Shown one piece after another: positions 18,277 to 27,935 of a stretch of DNA of 64,000 nucleotides. The stretch is from Thalassotalea loyana. Its GTDB lineage: Bacteria; Pseudomonadota; Gammaproteobacteria; Enterobacterales; Alteromonadaceae. Within the stretch, counting starts at the first letter, position 1; each line of letters starts with the position of its first letter. The translations under genes and the position numbers were made by a program. The notes below the pieces were generated by a model. The model saw nothing but the letters and a program-made list of their open reading frames with translations, ran no database searches and had not been told where the DNA came from. The stretch spans positions 434,001 to 498,000 of the forward strand of contig NZ_BSSV01000001.1 in assembly GCF_030161435.1 (NCBI RefSeq). The letters are read 5' to 3'.

Positions 18277-19896
18277 ATGTTATTTGCGCGCCAATTTGTT
18301 CTTTTTCTGTTTTTTTTGCTTTTGGTACTGCCTACGAGCGCCAACGAGCAAAACGATGTTTCTGTTAAAGCTCTTCTGACCAAACCAGAGACGTCCCAAA
18401 AGGCTGAAAACTTATCACTAGACGATGACTTTGTCTTGGATCCCTATCAACGAGGTCAGCCGCAAAGTGCGATGGCTGGGTTTATGTCTGCCCTCGAAGG
18501 CTATGACTACGAAAGAGCGACGCAGTACATGGACTTTCGAAATTTGTCACCTGAAACCCGTGCCATAGCGCCGCAAGAGTTAGCTAAAATGCTACATGTC
18601 GTGCTTCGTCGAACGATTTGGATAGACACTGGTGCGATAAGTGATGAACCGCTGGGCAATTTGCAAGATGGGTTGCCTTCATATCGTGAATTAATCGGCG
18701 TAATTGATACACCATCGGGAGATATCCGACTTTATCTGCAGCGGATACCTCGAGAAGAAGATCGTGTCAGAATATGGAAAATTTCTAATGCGACAGTCGA
18801 GAAAATACCCTACCTAAGTCAGCAATATGCCTATTCAAACGTTGGTGAGTGGCTATCTGAGCATACACCACCTCATGATTTACTTGGTGTTGAGTTGTGG
18901 CAATGGTTGTATTTTTCGGCGGCATTGGTGTTTTATTATGCTATTGCTTTCGTGATTACTTGGCTTGCAGGCAAACTTGTTCAACGATTCAGGCCACAAA
19001 CCCATTCTGAATTCTATCGCTTTTTACGAGGGCCAGTGACCATTTTATTGACGATTGAGTTTTCTCGAGTGTTCGTTGAAAAATCAAATGTCACGCTCGC
19101 TGTTCAGGCGATTATGGATGGAGCTACATTGCTTGTGTTTGCATGGATATGGCTGTTTGTCCGTCTGATTGACCTACTCAACATTAAGCTAAGTGAACGG
19201 TTTTTAGCGCAAGATAAACCGCTTGCGATTTATCTACTTCGTCCCGCTAGTACGGTTACTAAAATCCTCGTGGTGATTGTCGGTATTTTATTATGGTTTG
19301 AAAACCTAGGGTTTAGCGCAACGACATTGCTTGCAGGGCTTGGAATTGGTGGCTTAGCCATTGCCTTAGCTGCACAAAAAACTGTGGAGAATATTATCGG
19401 CGCTATCACCTTATATACATCCGCGCCTGTTAAGGTGGGTCATGTTTGTCGTTTTGGCCAGACCTTCGGTGTTGTGGAAGAAATTGGTTTGCGTGCGACA
19501 CGAGTTAGAACATTGAATCGCACTGTGATACATATTGCTAATGCTCAATTTATCGATTTGCAATTAGAGAATATTTCCGAACGCGAAGCGATTATATATC
19601 GCCCACAAATTACCATTAATCCGACGGCGAGCTCGTTGCAAATGGAAGCGATTTTAGCTGATATCAAACAACTATTAACAGAACATACACGGGTGGCTGA
19701 AACACCTTTGCGAGCTGTCTTGAAAGGTTTTTCTTTACACGGTTTAGAGCTGGATGTTCTAGCTAAGGTTGAAACGACTGATTACGAAGATTACTTAGCT
19801 ATTGTTAATCAACTCAATTTAGACATGATGGCGATTATTTCACAGCACGACTGCCAATTAGCGACCTCGCCATTGGCGTATACGGATAACAGCTAA
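18277..19896 (+). CDS. MscS-family mechanosensitive ion channel with periplasmic N-terminal domain
   Basis: The 539-residue protein starts with a signal peptide (ending near TSANEQ). A periplasmic region of about 180 residues precedes four hydrophobic segments (about 210-235, 255-275, 285-305, 325-345). The pore helix LLAGLGIGGLAIALAAQKTVENIIG is the MscS TM3 signature, and a beta domain follows (PVKVGHVCRFGQTFGVVEEIGLRATRVRTLNRT). It should open on membrane tension and release solutes during osmotic downshock. It is larger than E. coli MscS (286 residues) and closer to the YnaI/YbdG-like or plant MSL types. Its 3' end nearly touches the convergent epmB gene. Confidence 0.9.
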   Translation: MLFARQFVLFLFFLLLVLPTSANEQNDVSVKALLTKPETSQKAENLSLDDDFVLDPYQRGQPQSAMAGFMSALEGYDYERATQYMDFRNLSPETRAIAPQELAKMLHVVLRRTIWIDTGAISDEPLGNLQDGLPSYRELIGVIDTPSGDIRLYLQRIPREEDRVRIWKISNATVEKIPYLSQQYAYSNVGEWLSEHTPPHDLLGVELWQWLYFSAALVFYYAIAFVITWLAGKLVQRFRPQTHSEFYRFLRGPVTILLTIEFSRVFVEKSNVTLAVQAIMDGATLLVFAWIWLFVRLIDLLNIKLSERFLAQDKPLAIYLLRPASTVTKILVVIVGILLWFENLGFSATTLLAGLGIGGLAIALAAQKTVENIIGAITLYTSAPVKVGHVCRFGQTFGVVEEIGLRATRVRTLNRTVIHIANAQFIDLQLENISEREAIIYRPQITINPTASSLQMEAILADIKQLLTEHTRVAETPLRAVLKGFSLHGLELDVLAKVETTDYEDYLAIVNQLNLDMMAIISQHDCQLATSPLAYTDNS

Positions 19897-19900
19897 GACA

Positions 19901-20914
19901 CTATAGTGAAATTGGTGTTTTGCTGGGTTCTCCAGCAATTTCACTCACCACTTTGGGCATTAAGAAGCCAGGCAAAATCGCCATCGTTTCTTTGACTAAG
20001 GCTTTGACATCATCGCTTGGTAAATCAAAGTGTGCTGCGCCTTGTACTTTATCGAATAAATGTAAGTAATATGGCTGGATACCAATATCAAATAGGTCTT
20101 CACTCAACTGACTTAAGATGTGAGCGCTGTCATTAACCCCTTTAAGCAATGTGCTTTGATTAAAGAGTGGAATACGGGCCTTACGCAATTTATTACATGC
20201 CTCGGCTAGCGGTTTATCAATTTCATTACTGTGGTTTATGTGAAGCACAAACGCAACTTTTAGTCGTGATTTAACCAGTCTCTCAACTAAAGTGTCGGTT
20301 ACTCGGCTTGGAATCACAACAGGTAATCGACTATGAATGCGCAGCCGCTTAACGTGTGGAATATTTTCAATCTCGCTAATCAACCATGCAAGGTGTTGGT
20401 CATTTGCCATCAGTGGATCACCACCACTGAAGATAACTTCGTTAATCTCTGGGTGTTTGTTTATATAGTTTAATGCTGACTGCCAACGTTGCTTGTTTGG
20501 GCTGTTGTCTTGATAAGGAAAGTGACGTCGAAAGCAGTATCGACAATTAACGGCACAACCTGCTTTAACAATCATTAAAACACGGTGTTTGTATTTGTGA
20601 AGTAATCCTTCGGCAACAGTATCATGCTCTTCTAACGGGTCGTTCAGGTAACCTTCTGTTACTGAAAACTCCTCATTTCGAGGCATAACCTGCATTAACA
20701 GCGGATCGTTAATATTTCCTTTTTCCATTCTATTAATGAAAGGCTGAGGTACTCTCACGGGAAAAAGTTTACGAGCACCAAAATGTTCTTGATAGGTTTC
20801 AACGTCTAAATCGAGCATTTTTAACAGCTTTTGTGGATCTGTTACCACATTTGCCAATTCTTTTTGCCAAGAAGTGTGCAAATCACTGTTAAATTGAGTT
20901 ATTATCTCGGGCAT
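19901..20914 (-). CDS. epmB: EF-P-(R)-beta-lysylation protein EpmB
   Basis: This radical-SAM lysine 2,3-aminomutase converts L-alpha-lysine to (R)-beta-lysine for modification of elongation factor P. The product is 337 residues from ATG 20914 (GGAG ten bases upstream); the open frame upstream of it runs into efp and is not used. The 4Fe-4S motif is Cys120-x3-Cys124-x2-Cys127 in KAGCAVNCRYCFRRHF, and the SAM-binding SGGDPL follows. It is divergent from efp, its substrate gene, with only 36 bases between the two starts, so their promoters must overlap. Confidence 0.96.
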   Translation of the reverse strand: MPEIITQFNSDLHTSWQKELANVVTDPQKLLKMLDLDVETYQEHFGARKLFPVRVPQPFINRMEKGNINDPLLMQVMPRNEEFSVTEGYLNDPLEEHDTVAEGLLHKYKHRVLMIVKAGCAVNCRYCFRRHFPYQDNSPNKQRWQSALNYINKHPEINEVIFSGGDPLMANDQHLAWLISEIENIPHVKRLRIHSRLPVVIPSRVTDTLVERLVKSRLKVAFVLHINHSNEIDKPLAEACNKLRKARIPLFNQSTLLKGVNDSAHILSQLSEDLFDIGIQPYYLHLFDKVQGAAHFDLPSDDVKALVKETMAILPGFLMPKVVSEIAGEPSKTPISL

Positions 20915-20950
20915 TTGATAGACATCTCCGTTTAAATTACGAGAACAATT

Positions 20951-21520
20951 ATGGCTACTTTTAGTACAAACCAATTTAAAGCCGGGCTTAAGATAATGCT
21001 TGACGGCGAACCATGCAACATTCTTGAGAATGAATTAGTAAAACCGGGTAAAGGCCAAGCGTTTAACCGTATTAAAATTCGTAAGTTAATCTCAGGCAAA
21101 GTATTAGAAAAAACGTTCAAATCAGGTGAAAGTGTAGAAGGTGCTGATGTAATGGACACTGAATTAGCATATTTATATGCTGATGGTGAGTTCTGGCACT
21201 TTATGAACAATGATACATTCGAGCAAATCGGTGCAGATGAAAAAGCTGTAGGTGATATGGCAAAATGGTTAGTTGAAGGTGACGTTTGTACAATAACCCT
21301 GTGGAATGGTTCTCCAATTGCGGTAACGCCACCAAACTTTGTTGAGTTAGAGGTTACAGAAACTGATCCTGGCCTTAAAGGTGATACGGCAGGTACAGGT
21401 GGCAAGCCAGCTACATTAAACACGGGTGCTGTTGTGCGTGTACCATTATTCGTACAAATCGGTGAAGTTGTTAAAGTAGATACACGTTCAGGTGAGTACG
21501 TATCTCGCGCTGGTAAATAA
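20951..21520 (+). CDS. efp: Elongation factor P
   Basis: EF-P rescues ribosomes stalled at polyproline. The 189-residue product has the KOW-like domain I and two OB domains. Lys34 in KPGKGQAF is the residue beta-lysylated by EpmA/EpmB, matching the divergent epmB next door. The C-terminus ([13 protein letters not shown]) is canonical. A clear terminator follows. Confidence 0.98.
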   Translation: MATFSTNQFKAGLKIMLDGEPCNILENELVKPGKGQAFNRIKIRKLISGKVLEKTFKSGESVEGADVMDTELAYLYADGEFWHFMNNDTFEQIGADEKAVGDMAKWLVEGDVCTITLWNGSPIAVTPPNFVELEVTETDPGLKGDTAGTGGKPATLNTGAVVRVPLFVQIGEVVKVDTRSGEYVSRAGK

Positions 21521-21540
21521 TCAATCACTTCAAAGTGATA

Positions 21541-21569
21541 AAAAAAGCCTGCAATGAGCAGGCTTTTTT
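21541..21569 (+). terminator. efp terminator
   Basis: AAAAAAGCCTGC pairs with GCAGGCTTTTTT around AATGA. Confidence 0.92.
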
Positions 21570-21691
21570 ATTGGTTGGTTCGTAAGTTCTAAGCCGATTT
21601 GGTTTATCATTGAAAAGATAAAGTTTGCCCATATTTATGTGCATAACACTATTCACTACTTCCACTGCTGATTTAGGCTGAGGTTTTATAT

Positions 21692-22612
21692 ATGCAACCA
21701 GCATTAGAGATTACTGGGTTAGAAAAAATATATAAGGGTGGCTTTAAAGCCCTTAAAGGTATTGATTTATCGGTAGAGCAGGGCGATTTTTTCGCGTTGT
21801 TAGGGCCAAATGGTGCAGGTAAATCGACAACTATTGGGGTGATCACCTCTTTAGTCAATAAAACAGCGGGTGAAGTGAAAGTTTTTGGCCATAGTATTGA
21901 TAATGAGCTTGAGGCGGCAAAAAGCTATATTGGCTTAGTTCCACAGGAATTTAACTTTAATCAATTTGAATCGCTCATTCGAATTTTAGTTAACCAAGCT
22001 GGATATTATGGTGTTCCAAGAGATTTGGCACATGAACGAGCGGAAAAATATCTCAAGCAATTAGATCTATGGGACAAACGAGATAATGCTGCCCGTATGC
22101 TATCTGGTGGTATGAAACGTCGTTTAATGATTGCGCGTGCGTTGATGCATGAACCTAAAGTGTTGATTCTCGACGAGCCAACCGCTGGGGTCGACATTGA
22201 ACTTAGACGTTCGATGTGGGAATTCTTAACTGAGCTCAACAAGCAAGGCATTACCATAATCTTGACGACGCATTATTTGGAAGAAGCTGAAATGCTGTGT
22301 CGTAACATTGCCATCATCGATAGCGGTGAAATTGTCCAAAATACCAGTATGAAAGCGTTATTAGCGACACTAGACATTGAAACCTTTGTTTTAGATGTTG
22401 ATCAGCTACCAGACGCTTTGTCGCTTGATGTTACTTTCCGTTGCATCGATTCACATACACTAGAAGTTGAAGTTTCAAAATCAGAATCATTAAATGGCGT
22501 TTTTGCAAAACTTTCCGAGCAGGGGGTTGAGGTAAAAAGTATGCGAAACAAGAGTAATCGATTAGAAGAGCTATTTGTTCGTTTAGTCAATAGCAAAGAA
22601 GGGGCGGAATAA
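21692..22612 (+). CDS. ABC transporter ATP-binding protein (ABC-2 exporter type)
   Basis: The 306-residue ATPase has Walker A GPNGAGKST (about 38-46), Q-loop LVPQEFNF, signature LSGGMKRRLMIARAL, Walker B VLILDEPTAGVD and switch His in TTHYLEE. The C-terminal 80 residues are the extension seen in the CcmA/DrrA-like group. It pairs with the permease that begins two bases after its stop. The resemblance is to YadG/YadH-type exporters; substrate is unknown. Confidence 0.93.
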   Translation: MQPALEITGLEKIYKGGFKALKGIDLSVEQGDFFALLGPNGAGKSTTIGVITSLVNKTAGEVKVFGHSIDNELEAAKSYIGLVPQEFNFNQFESLIRILVNQAGYYGVPRDLAHERAEKYLKQLDLWDKRDNAARMLSGGMKRRLMIARALMHEPKVLILDEPTAGVDIELRRSMWEFLTELNKQGITIILTTHYLEEAEMLCRNIAIIDSGEIVQNTSMKALLATLDIETFVLDVDQLPDALSLDVTFRCIDSHTLEVEVSKSESLNGVFAKLSEQGVEVKSMRNKSNRLEELFVRLVNSKEGAE

Positions 22613-22613
22613 C

Positions 22614-23387
22614 ATGCAGAATCAAAACAACTTTATTGCGCTCAAAAGTATTATGCACAAAGAAGTGCATCGTTTTATGCGCATTTGGGTGCAAACATTA
22701 GTACCGCCTGCAATCACAATTAGTTTGTATTTTGTTATCTTTGGCTCGTTGATAGGCTCGCGAATTGGCCAAATGGGTGGCTTCGATTATATGACGTTTA
22801 TTGTGCCTGGTTTGATCATGATGAGTGTTATCACCAACTCCTATTCGAATGTTGCTTCTTCGTTCTTTAGTGCTAAATGGCAACGCAACGTTGAAGAAAT
22901 GTTAGTGGCTCCAGTACCTAACTGGGTTATTGTTGCTGGTTATGTTGGCGGTGGCATGGCGCGAGGTATGCTAGTTGGTTTGATCGTAACTATTATTGCT
23001 ATGCTGTTTACCGACATTCATATCCACAACATCTGGGTGATTTTAATTACGGTGAGCCTGACTGCGGCTGTCTTTTCACTAGGCGGTTTAATTAATGCGG
23101 TTTTTGCCGGTAGCTTTGATGATATCTCCATTGTGCCTACCTTTGTTCTTACGCCATTAACTTATTTAGGTGGCGTTTTTTATTCGCTCAGTTTGCTACC
23201 TGAGTTTTGGCAAGGCGTCTCTAAATTGAACCCAATTGTTTACATGGTGAGTGCATTTAGATATGGCTTCTTAGGCTACCAAGACGTTAGCTTAACAACA
23301 TCATTTATTGTGATTGGTGTATTTATCGTGACTTTATATACCATTGCAATGACGCTGATCTCTCGAGGCATAGGGTTAAGAAGTTAA
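22614..23387 (+). CDS. ABC-2 type transporter permease
   Basis: The 257-residue permease has six hydrophobic segments. It shows the ABC-2 pattern, including FDYMTFIVPGLIMMSVITNSYSN and a C-terminal LNPIVYMVSAFRYGFLGYQD, as in YadH/NodJ-like proteins. It forms the membrane half of an exporter with the ATPase just upstream. Its stop overlaps the start of the methyltransferase gene (TAATG), so the three genes are translated together. Confidence 0.92.
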   Translation: MQNQNNFIALKSIMHKEVHRFMRIWVQTLVPPAITISLYFVIFGSLIGSRIGQMGGFDYMTFIVPGLIMMSVITNSYSNVASSFFSAKWQRNVEEMLVAPVPNWVIVAGYVGGGMARGMLVGLIVTIIAMLFTDIHIHNIWVILITVSLTAAVFSLGGLINAVFAGSFDDISIVPTFVLTPLTYLGGVFYSLSLLPEFWQGVSKLNPIVYMVSAFRYGFLGYQDVSLTTSFIVIGVFIVTLYTIAMTLISRGIGLRS

Positions 23388-24067
23388 TGAGCTTTGGAGA
23401 TTCAAAAGCCATCATATCGAATCAAGATGGTATTCATGAAAAGTTAGAAGAAGTGGTTCAAAAGCATCTGAGCCACACCTTCGAAAAACCTTACTCACAA
23501 CACACATTAACGGTGTTTAATTCACTTGATGAGGAGGTCAAATCCTTTTCAGGCGAAGTGATTTTAGATGCTTGTTGTGGCGTGGGTCAAAGTACACGAA
23601 TATTAGCAAAAAGAAACCCTGATGCACTTGTTATTGGTGTTGATAAATCTGCCAATCGTATTGAACGTAATGTTGACGAGCACATTGATGAAAGCCTAGC
23701 GAACTTGCCAAATGTTCGTTTAGTACGAGCCGATTTAAATGATTTTTACCGCCTAGTTGCACAAGCTAATTGGCCTATTAAACAACACTTTATTCTATAT
23801 CCAAACCCGTGGCCTAAATCAAAGCATTTACAAAGACGTTGGCATGGTAGTGCTGTTTTTCCGCAGATTTTGAGCATAGGTGAACGTATTGAGCTCAGAA
23901 GCAACTGGCCATTGTATTTAGAGGAATTTAATGCAGGTGCAACGATCGTAGGCGGTTTTGACACTATACTTGGTGAAGTTAGTGATGAAGAACCTATTAC
24001 ACCATTTGAGGCGAAATATCGCGCTAGTGGCCAGGTTTGCTATCAACTGGTCTTAACTAGACGTTGA
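23387..24067 (+). CDS. TrmB-like SAM-dependent methyltransferase
   Basis: The 226-residue class I methyltransferase has motif I LDACCGVGQSTRIL and then GVDKSANRIERN. LYPNPWPKSKHLQRRWHG corresponds to the TrmB NFPDPWPKKRHxKRR segment that binds tRNA and SAM. TrmB makes 7-methylguanosine at tRNA position 46. This copy is divergent (ACCGVGQS instead of EIGCGxG, LYPNPWP instead of NFPDPWP), so it may be a paralogue with another substrate. It overlaps the ABC permease stop by one base. That operon link is odd for a tRNA enzyme. Confidence 0.78.
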   Translation: MSFGDSKAIISNQDGIHEKLEEVVQKHLSHTFEKPYSQHTLTVFNSLDEEVKSFSGEVILDACCGVGQSTRILAKRNPDALVIGVDKSANRIERNVDEHIDESLANLPNVRLVRADLNDFYRLVAQANWPIKQHFILYPNPWPKSKHLQRRWHGSAVFPQILSIGERIELRSNWPLYLEEFNAGATIVGGFDTILGEVSDEEPITPFEAKYRASGQVCYQLVLTRR

Positions 24068-24211
24068 TCGGTTAAATTCACTAATAATTTGTCAATTCGA
24101 CTTAATTATTTTTAAAGAGCAAAAGCTGTATTGTAAAAAAGTTAGCAAATTCAATACGTTAATAATTGGCGCGTATTTTGATTCTCTTTTAGTGCAACTA
24201 AGGAGAGAGTC

Positions 24212-24310
24212 ATGCAAAGAACGATTAAAAAACATGTATTGAAACAAGCAATTTTAGGCCTTTTAATGTTAGAAGCAGCACTTATTATTAGTGTTAACTT
24301 CATTCGTTAG
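24212..24310 (+). CDS. Unannotated 32-residue small membrane protein
   Basis: A short frame starts at ATG 24212 behind an excellent ribosome site (AAGGAGAG at about 24201-24208). It encodes a positive N-terminus (MQRTIKKHVLKQ), a hydrophobic stretch of about 17 residues with one internal Glu (AILGLLMLEAALIISVNF) and a final Arg before TAG at 24308-24310. That is the profile of a single-pass small membrane protein. It stands alone in the 340-base gap between the TrmB-like gene and panP. No function can be proposed; the strong ribosome site is the main evidence that it is real. Confidence 0.6.
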   Translation: MQRTIKKHVLKQAILGLLMLEAALIISVNFIR

Positions 24311-24409
24311 GAAGCAAAAAAGAGAAGACTTTTTACTAAAATTTTATTACAGTGCCGCTCTTATAATATTAAATTTGTAATACTCGTTAGCGAACTAACG
24401 AAAGTATGG

Positions 24410-26143
24410 ATGCTTGATGAAAACGAACAGGTAAGTTTTCGTAGCGCTTATCAAGTTAATCAAGGTTTTAAATTAATTTTGCGTACTGTTTTAAATAAAA
24501 TGAGCTCAACGTCGCGTCGTGCAAGTGCAACGCAAGAGTCGTTACATCGAATTTTCACCATTCCTGAAGCGCCTGATTCAACATTAGGTGTCATTGAAAA
24601 GGAAATGTCGGAAAATCTGTTGGGCTTTTTGGGTCAGCATATCGTTGCGGTTGAGAAGCCGTTAAATGAGATAGAAAAAGACTTTGCAAGTTCAGCATTG
24701 CCTGAAGAACCAGAGTTTGTTTCTGATCATATGCACCATTTACTTAATAAATTGGTTGCGCAATCAGTCCATACATCAAGCCCAAGCTTTATCGGTCACA
24801 TGACCTCAGCCCTTCCGTATTTCATTTTACCATTGTCAAAACTGATGGTGGGGTTAAACCAAAATCTAGTAAAAATAGAAACATCTAAAGCATTTACACC
24901 GCTAGAGCGTCAAGTCTTGGGGATGATGCATCGCTTAGTATATGGCGATGATGATCATTTTTATCAGCAGTGGATGCATAGTGCGAATCACTCATTAGGT
25001 GCTTTTTGTTCCGGTGGTACCGTTGCCAACTTAACGGCTTTATGGGTTGCTCGTAATAATTTATTGAAAGCCGATGGTGACTTTAAAGGCGTTGCAAGAG
25101 AAGGGCTCTATAAAGCATTAAAACACTATGATTATGAAGGTTTAGCGATTCTTGTTTCAGAGCGTGGTCACTATTCATTGAAAAAATCAGCAGACGTTTT
25201 GGGCATAGGGCAAGAAAGCGTTATTGCGATCCCAACTGATGAACACAACAAGATTGATATCGCTAAACTTGAGCAAAAGTGTCAAGAACTTACCCGTAAT
25301 AAGATTCGTATCTTGAGTTTAGTTGGTGTTGCTGGGACAACCGAAACAGGCAATATCGACCCATTAATGCAAATGGCTGAAATTGCAGAGCGCTATGACA
25401 CACATTTTCACGTAGATGCTGCGTGGGGTGGTGCGACATTATTGTCTAATAAGCACCGTGGATTAATGGCTGGTATTGAGCTGGCAGATTCGGTAACGAT
25501 TGATGCGCATAAACAAATGTATGTACCGATGGGCGCTGGTTTAGTGGTGTTTAAGAATCCTGCATCGGTTTCTGCTATCGAACACCATGCTGAGTATATT
25601 CTTCGTAAAGGCTCGAAAGATTTGGGCTCTCATACGCTTGAGGGATCCCGTCCTGGTATGGCAATGCTGGTTTATGCAAGTTTGCATATCATTAGCCGCC
25701 AAGGTTATGAGATGTTGATTAACCAGAGCCTTGATAAAGCGCAATACTTTGCTGATCAAATTAGTGCGCACCCCGAATTTGAGTTAGTGACAAAACCAGA
25801 GCTTTGCTTACTTACCTACCGCTATGTGCCTAAAGAGGTTCAAGCAATGCTTGAAATCGCCTCTGATGAGCAGGTCGAGGTGATTAATAGCTTGCTTGAT
25901 AAACTGACTAAATTCATACAGAAGCGCCAACGTGAAAACGGCAAGTCGTTTGTCTCGCGTACGCGTATCGAAGTGAGTCGTTATCAAGGAAAGAAAGTGC
26001 TAGTTTTTCGTGTGGTATTGGCAAATCCGCTAACCACCAAAGAGATATTAAACGACATTCTTGCTGAACAGTGTGAGCTTGCAAGCGAATCTAAGCAATA
26101 TTTACCGGAATTACTTGCACAAGTTGCGAAAGTTAGCGTTTAA
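24410..26143 (+). CDS. panP: PLP-dependent aspartate 1-decarboxylase (PanP type)
   Basis: The product, up to 577 residues, is a group II PLP decarboxylase of the glutamate-decarboxylase-like fold. Substrate/PLP segments include FCSGGTVANLTALWVARN and HVDAAWGGATLL, and the Schiff-base lysine is in SVTIDAHKQMYVP. It matches the PanP family, which decarboxylates aspartate to beta-alanine for pantothenate and replaces PanD in Vibrio and alteromonads. Its position beside panC and panB supports that. The family start usually resembles the region near residue 31 (MSSTSRR, ATG 24500); neither ATG 24410 nor 24500 has a good ribosome site, so the start is unsure. Confidence 0.88.
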   Translation: MLDENEQVSFRSAYQVNQGFKLILRTVLNKMSSTSRRASATQESLHRIFTIPEAPDSTLGVIEKEMSENLLGFLGQHIVAVEKPLNEIEKDFASSALPEEPEFVSDHMHHLLNKLVAQSVHTSSPSFIGHMTSALPYFILPLSKLMVGLNQNLVKIETSKAFTPLERQVLGMMHRLVYGDDDHFYQQWMHSANHSLGAFCSGGTVANLTALWVARNNLLKADGDFKGVAREGLYKALKHYDYEGLAILVSERGHYSLKKSADVLGIGQESVIAIPTDEHNKIDIAKLEQKCQELTRNKIRILSLVGVAGTTETGNIDPLMQMAEIAERYDTHFHVDAAWGGATLLSNKHRGLMAGIELADSVTIDAHKQMYVPMGAGLVVFKNPASVSAIEHHAEYILRKGSKDLGSHTLEGSRPGMAMLVYASLHIISRQGYEMLINQSLDKAQYFADQISAHPEFELVTKPELCLLTYRYVPKEVQAMLEIASDEQVEVINSLLDKLTKFIQKRQRENGKSFVSRTRIEVSRYQGKKVLVFRVVLANPLTTKEILNDILAEQCELASESKQYLPELLAQVAKVSV

Positions 26144-26161
26144 GCTTGTTATATAGTCGGC

Positions 26162-26196
26162 AATAAAAAAGGCAGTGATGAACTGCCTTTTTTATT
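26162..26196. terminator. Bidirectional terminator between panP and panC
   Basis: AATAAAAAAGGCAGT pairs with ACTGCCTTTTTTATT, nearly perfect and usable from both convergent genes. Confidence 0.92.
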
Positions 26197-26211
26197 GGAA
26201 CAGGTGAGCGA

Positions 26212-27072
26212 TTACGGTCGGGTAAATTGGATATTATCGATTAATCGAGCTTTTCCACAATGTGCTGCGGCTAATATCACTAGATTTGAATCATCATCAC
26301 TTGCCGGGTTTAATGTGCGTGCATGACATACGTGGATGTAATCTGTCTTCATACCACTTTCATCGATTTTTCTGGCGGCTTGACGTGCTAAACCAATAAA
26401 ATCAGTATCTTCTCGATCTGCTTGTTTAATTTGATCAACTAACCATCGCATCTGTTGATTTAAGGTAGGTGCAATTGCTTTTTCTTCCGTGGTCAGATAA
26501 TTATTGCGAGAGCTCATGGCTAAACCGCTATCTTCTCGCTTTGTTTCGACAGGAATGATGTCAATTGGCATTGATAAATCTTCTACCATGGTTTGAATAA
26601 CTTGAACCTGTTGGTAATCCTTTAAACCAAAACACGCTATATCGGGTTGAACTAAGTTAAATAACTTACAAACGACCGTAGAGACACCTCTAAAGTGACC
26701 TGGTCGGCTTTCGCCACAGTAGCCCTCAGAAACATTGGGTACTTCAACAAAGCTTTGTTTATCTAGCCCTTTAGGGTAGATAATCTCTGGTGTCGGCGTA
26801 AATAGTAAATCAGTGCCTTCTGCCATGAGTTTTTCACGGTCGTCGGCAAGCGTTCTAGGGTACGAGGCGATATCTTCATTTGCACCAAATTGCATTGGGT
26901 TAACGAAAATACTCGCGACAACCTTATCAGCGTGCTTTTTAGCTTCTGTGACAAGCGAAATGTGACCGGCATGAAGGTTGCCCATAGTTGGAACAAAACC
27001 TATTTTTAAGCCCGCTTGGCGCCACTGTGTGATTTGCTCACGTAATGCTTCAATACTTGATACTGTTTTCAC
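26212..27072 (-). CDS. panC: Pantothenate synthetase
   Basis: PanC joins pantoate and beta-alanine with ATP to make pantothenate in the cytoplasm. The product is 286 residues, normal length. It has the nucleotide-binding [14 protein letters not shown] (HIGH-like), [12 protein letters not shown], and the KMSKS-like ALSSRN equivalent AMSSRNNYL. It is the last gene of the minus-strand run gluQ-pcnB-folK-panB-panC and faces panP, which should supply its beta-alanine. Confidence 0.97.
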   Translation of the reverse strand: MKTVSSIEALREQITQWRQAGLKIGFVPTMGNLHAGHISLVTEAKKHADKVVASIFVNPMQFGANEDIASYPRTLADDREKLMAEGTDLLFTPTPEIIYPKGLDKQSFVEVPNVSEGYCGESRPGHFRGVSTVVCKLFNLVQPDIACFGLKDYQQVQVIQTMVEDLSMPIDIIPVETKREDSGLAMSSRNNYLTTEEKAIAPTLNQQMRWLVDQIKQADREDTDFIGLARQAARKIDESGMKTDYIHVCHARTLNPASDDDSNLVILAAAHCGKARLIDNIQFTRP

Positions 27073-27088
27073 AATATTTGCCTATTGT

Positions 27089-27886
27089 TTACTTAAAAAT
27101 GTGATCTTCGCCTGGGAAGTTCCCTTGGCTTACTTCACTAATATACAGTTCAACAGCTTTCTTTATGTCTCCCGTGTCGACAAGGAAATTACGAGAAAAC
27201 TTAGGCATGTAACTACAAGAAATACCAAGAGCGTCGTGCATTACCAAAATTTGGCCGTCAGTGTCTTTACCTGCGCCAATGCCAATCGTTGGAATAGTTA
27301 CCGCTTCAGTAATCGCTTTACCCAATTCGGCCGGGATGCATTCTAATACGAGCAATTGAACACCTGCTGCTTCGAGTGCTTTTGCTTCCTCAACCATTGC
27401 TTGTGCTTGAGATTGTTCGCGCCCTTGCACTTTAAAACCACCAAAAACATTTACAGATTGCGGTGTAAGGCCTAAGTGCCCACATACAGGAATACCACGT
27501 TCAACCAGTGCTTTTATTGTATCAGTTAACCACAAGCCGCCTTCCATTTTGACCATGCTTGCGCCAGCCTGCATTAACTTTGTAGCATTTTCATATGCCA
27601 TCTCAGTCGTTGCATAGGTCATAAATGGCATGTCACCGATAATCAAGGTACTTTCAACACCTGCACGGACACAGCGCGTGTGGTATGCCATGTCATCAAT
27701 ACTGACAGGAAGCGTATCGTCTTGCCCCTGTAAAACCATTCCTAATGAGTCACCGATTAAAATGGCGTGAATGCCAGCTTGATCAAAAAGTTTTGCAAAG
27801 CTCGCGTCATATGCTGTGATGGTTGAAATCTTTTCACCTTGTTCCTTCATTTTCAACAAGGTAGAGGTGGTGATTTTTTTTGCCAT
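27089..27886 (-). CDS. panB: 3-methyl-2-oxobutanoate hydroxymethyltransferase
   Basis: PanB makes ketopantoate from 2-oxoisovalerate and methylene-tetrahydrofolate, the first committed step of pantothenate synthesis. The 265-residue TIM barrel has [16 protein letters not shown], the metal-binding [10 protein letters not shown] and [10 protein letters not shown]. It sits 16 bases upstream of panC and is surely co-transcribed with it. Confidence 0.98.
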   Translation of the reverse strand: MAKKITTSTLLKMKEQGEKISTITAYDASFAKLFDQAGIHAILIGDSLGMVLQGQDDTLPVSIDDMAYHTRCVRAGVESTLIIGDMPFMTYATTEMAYENATKLMQAGASMVKMEGGLWLTDTIKALVERGIPVCGHLGLTPQSVNVFGGFKVQGREQSQAQAMVEEAKALEAAGVQLLVLECIPAELGKAITEAVTIPTIGIGAGKDTDGQILVMHDALGISCSYMPKFSRNFLVDTGDIKKAVELYISEVSQGNFPGEDHIFK

Positions 27887-27935
27887 TAGAAATTACCTTA
27901 AGGTTAAAATTGGCTCTATTGTAATTAAATTTACG

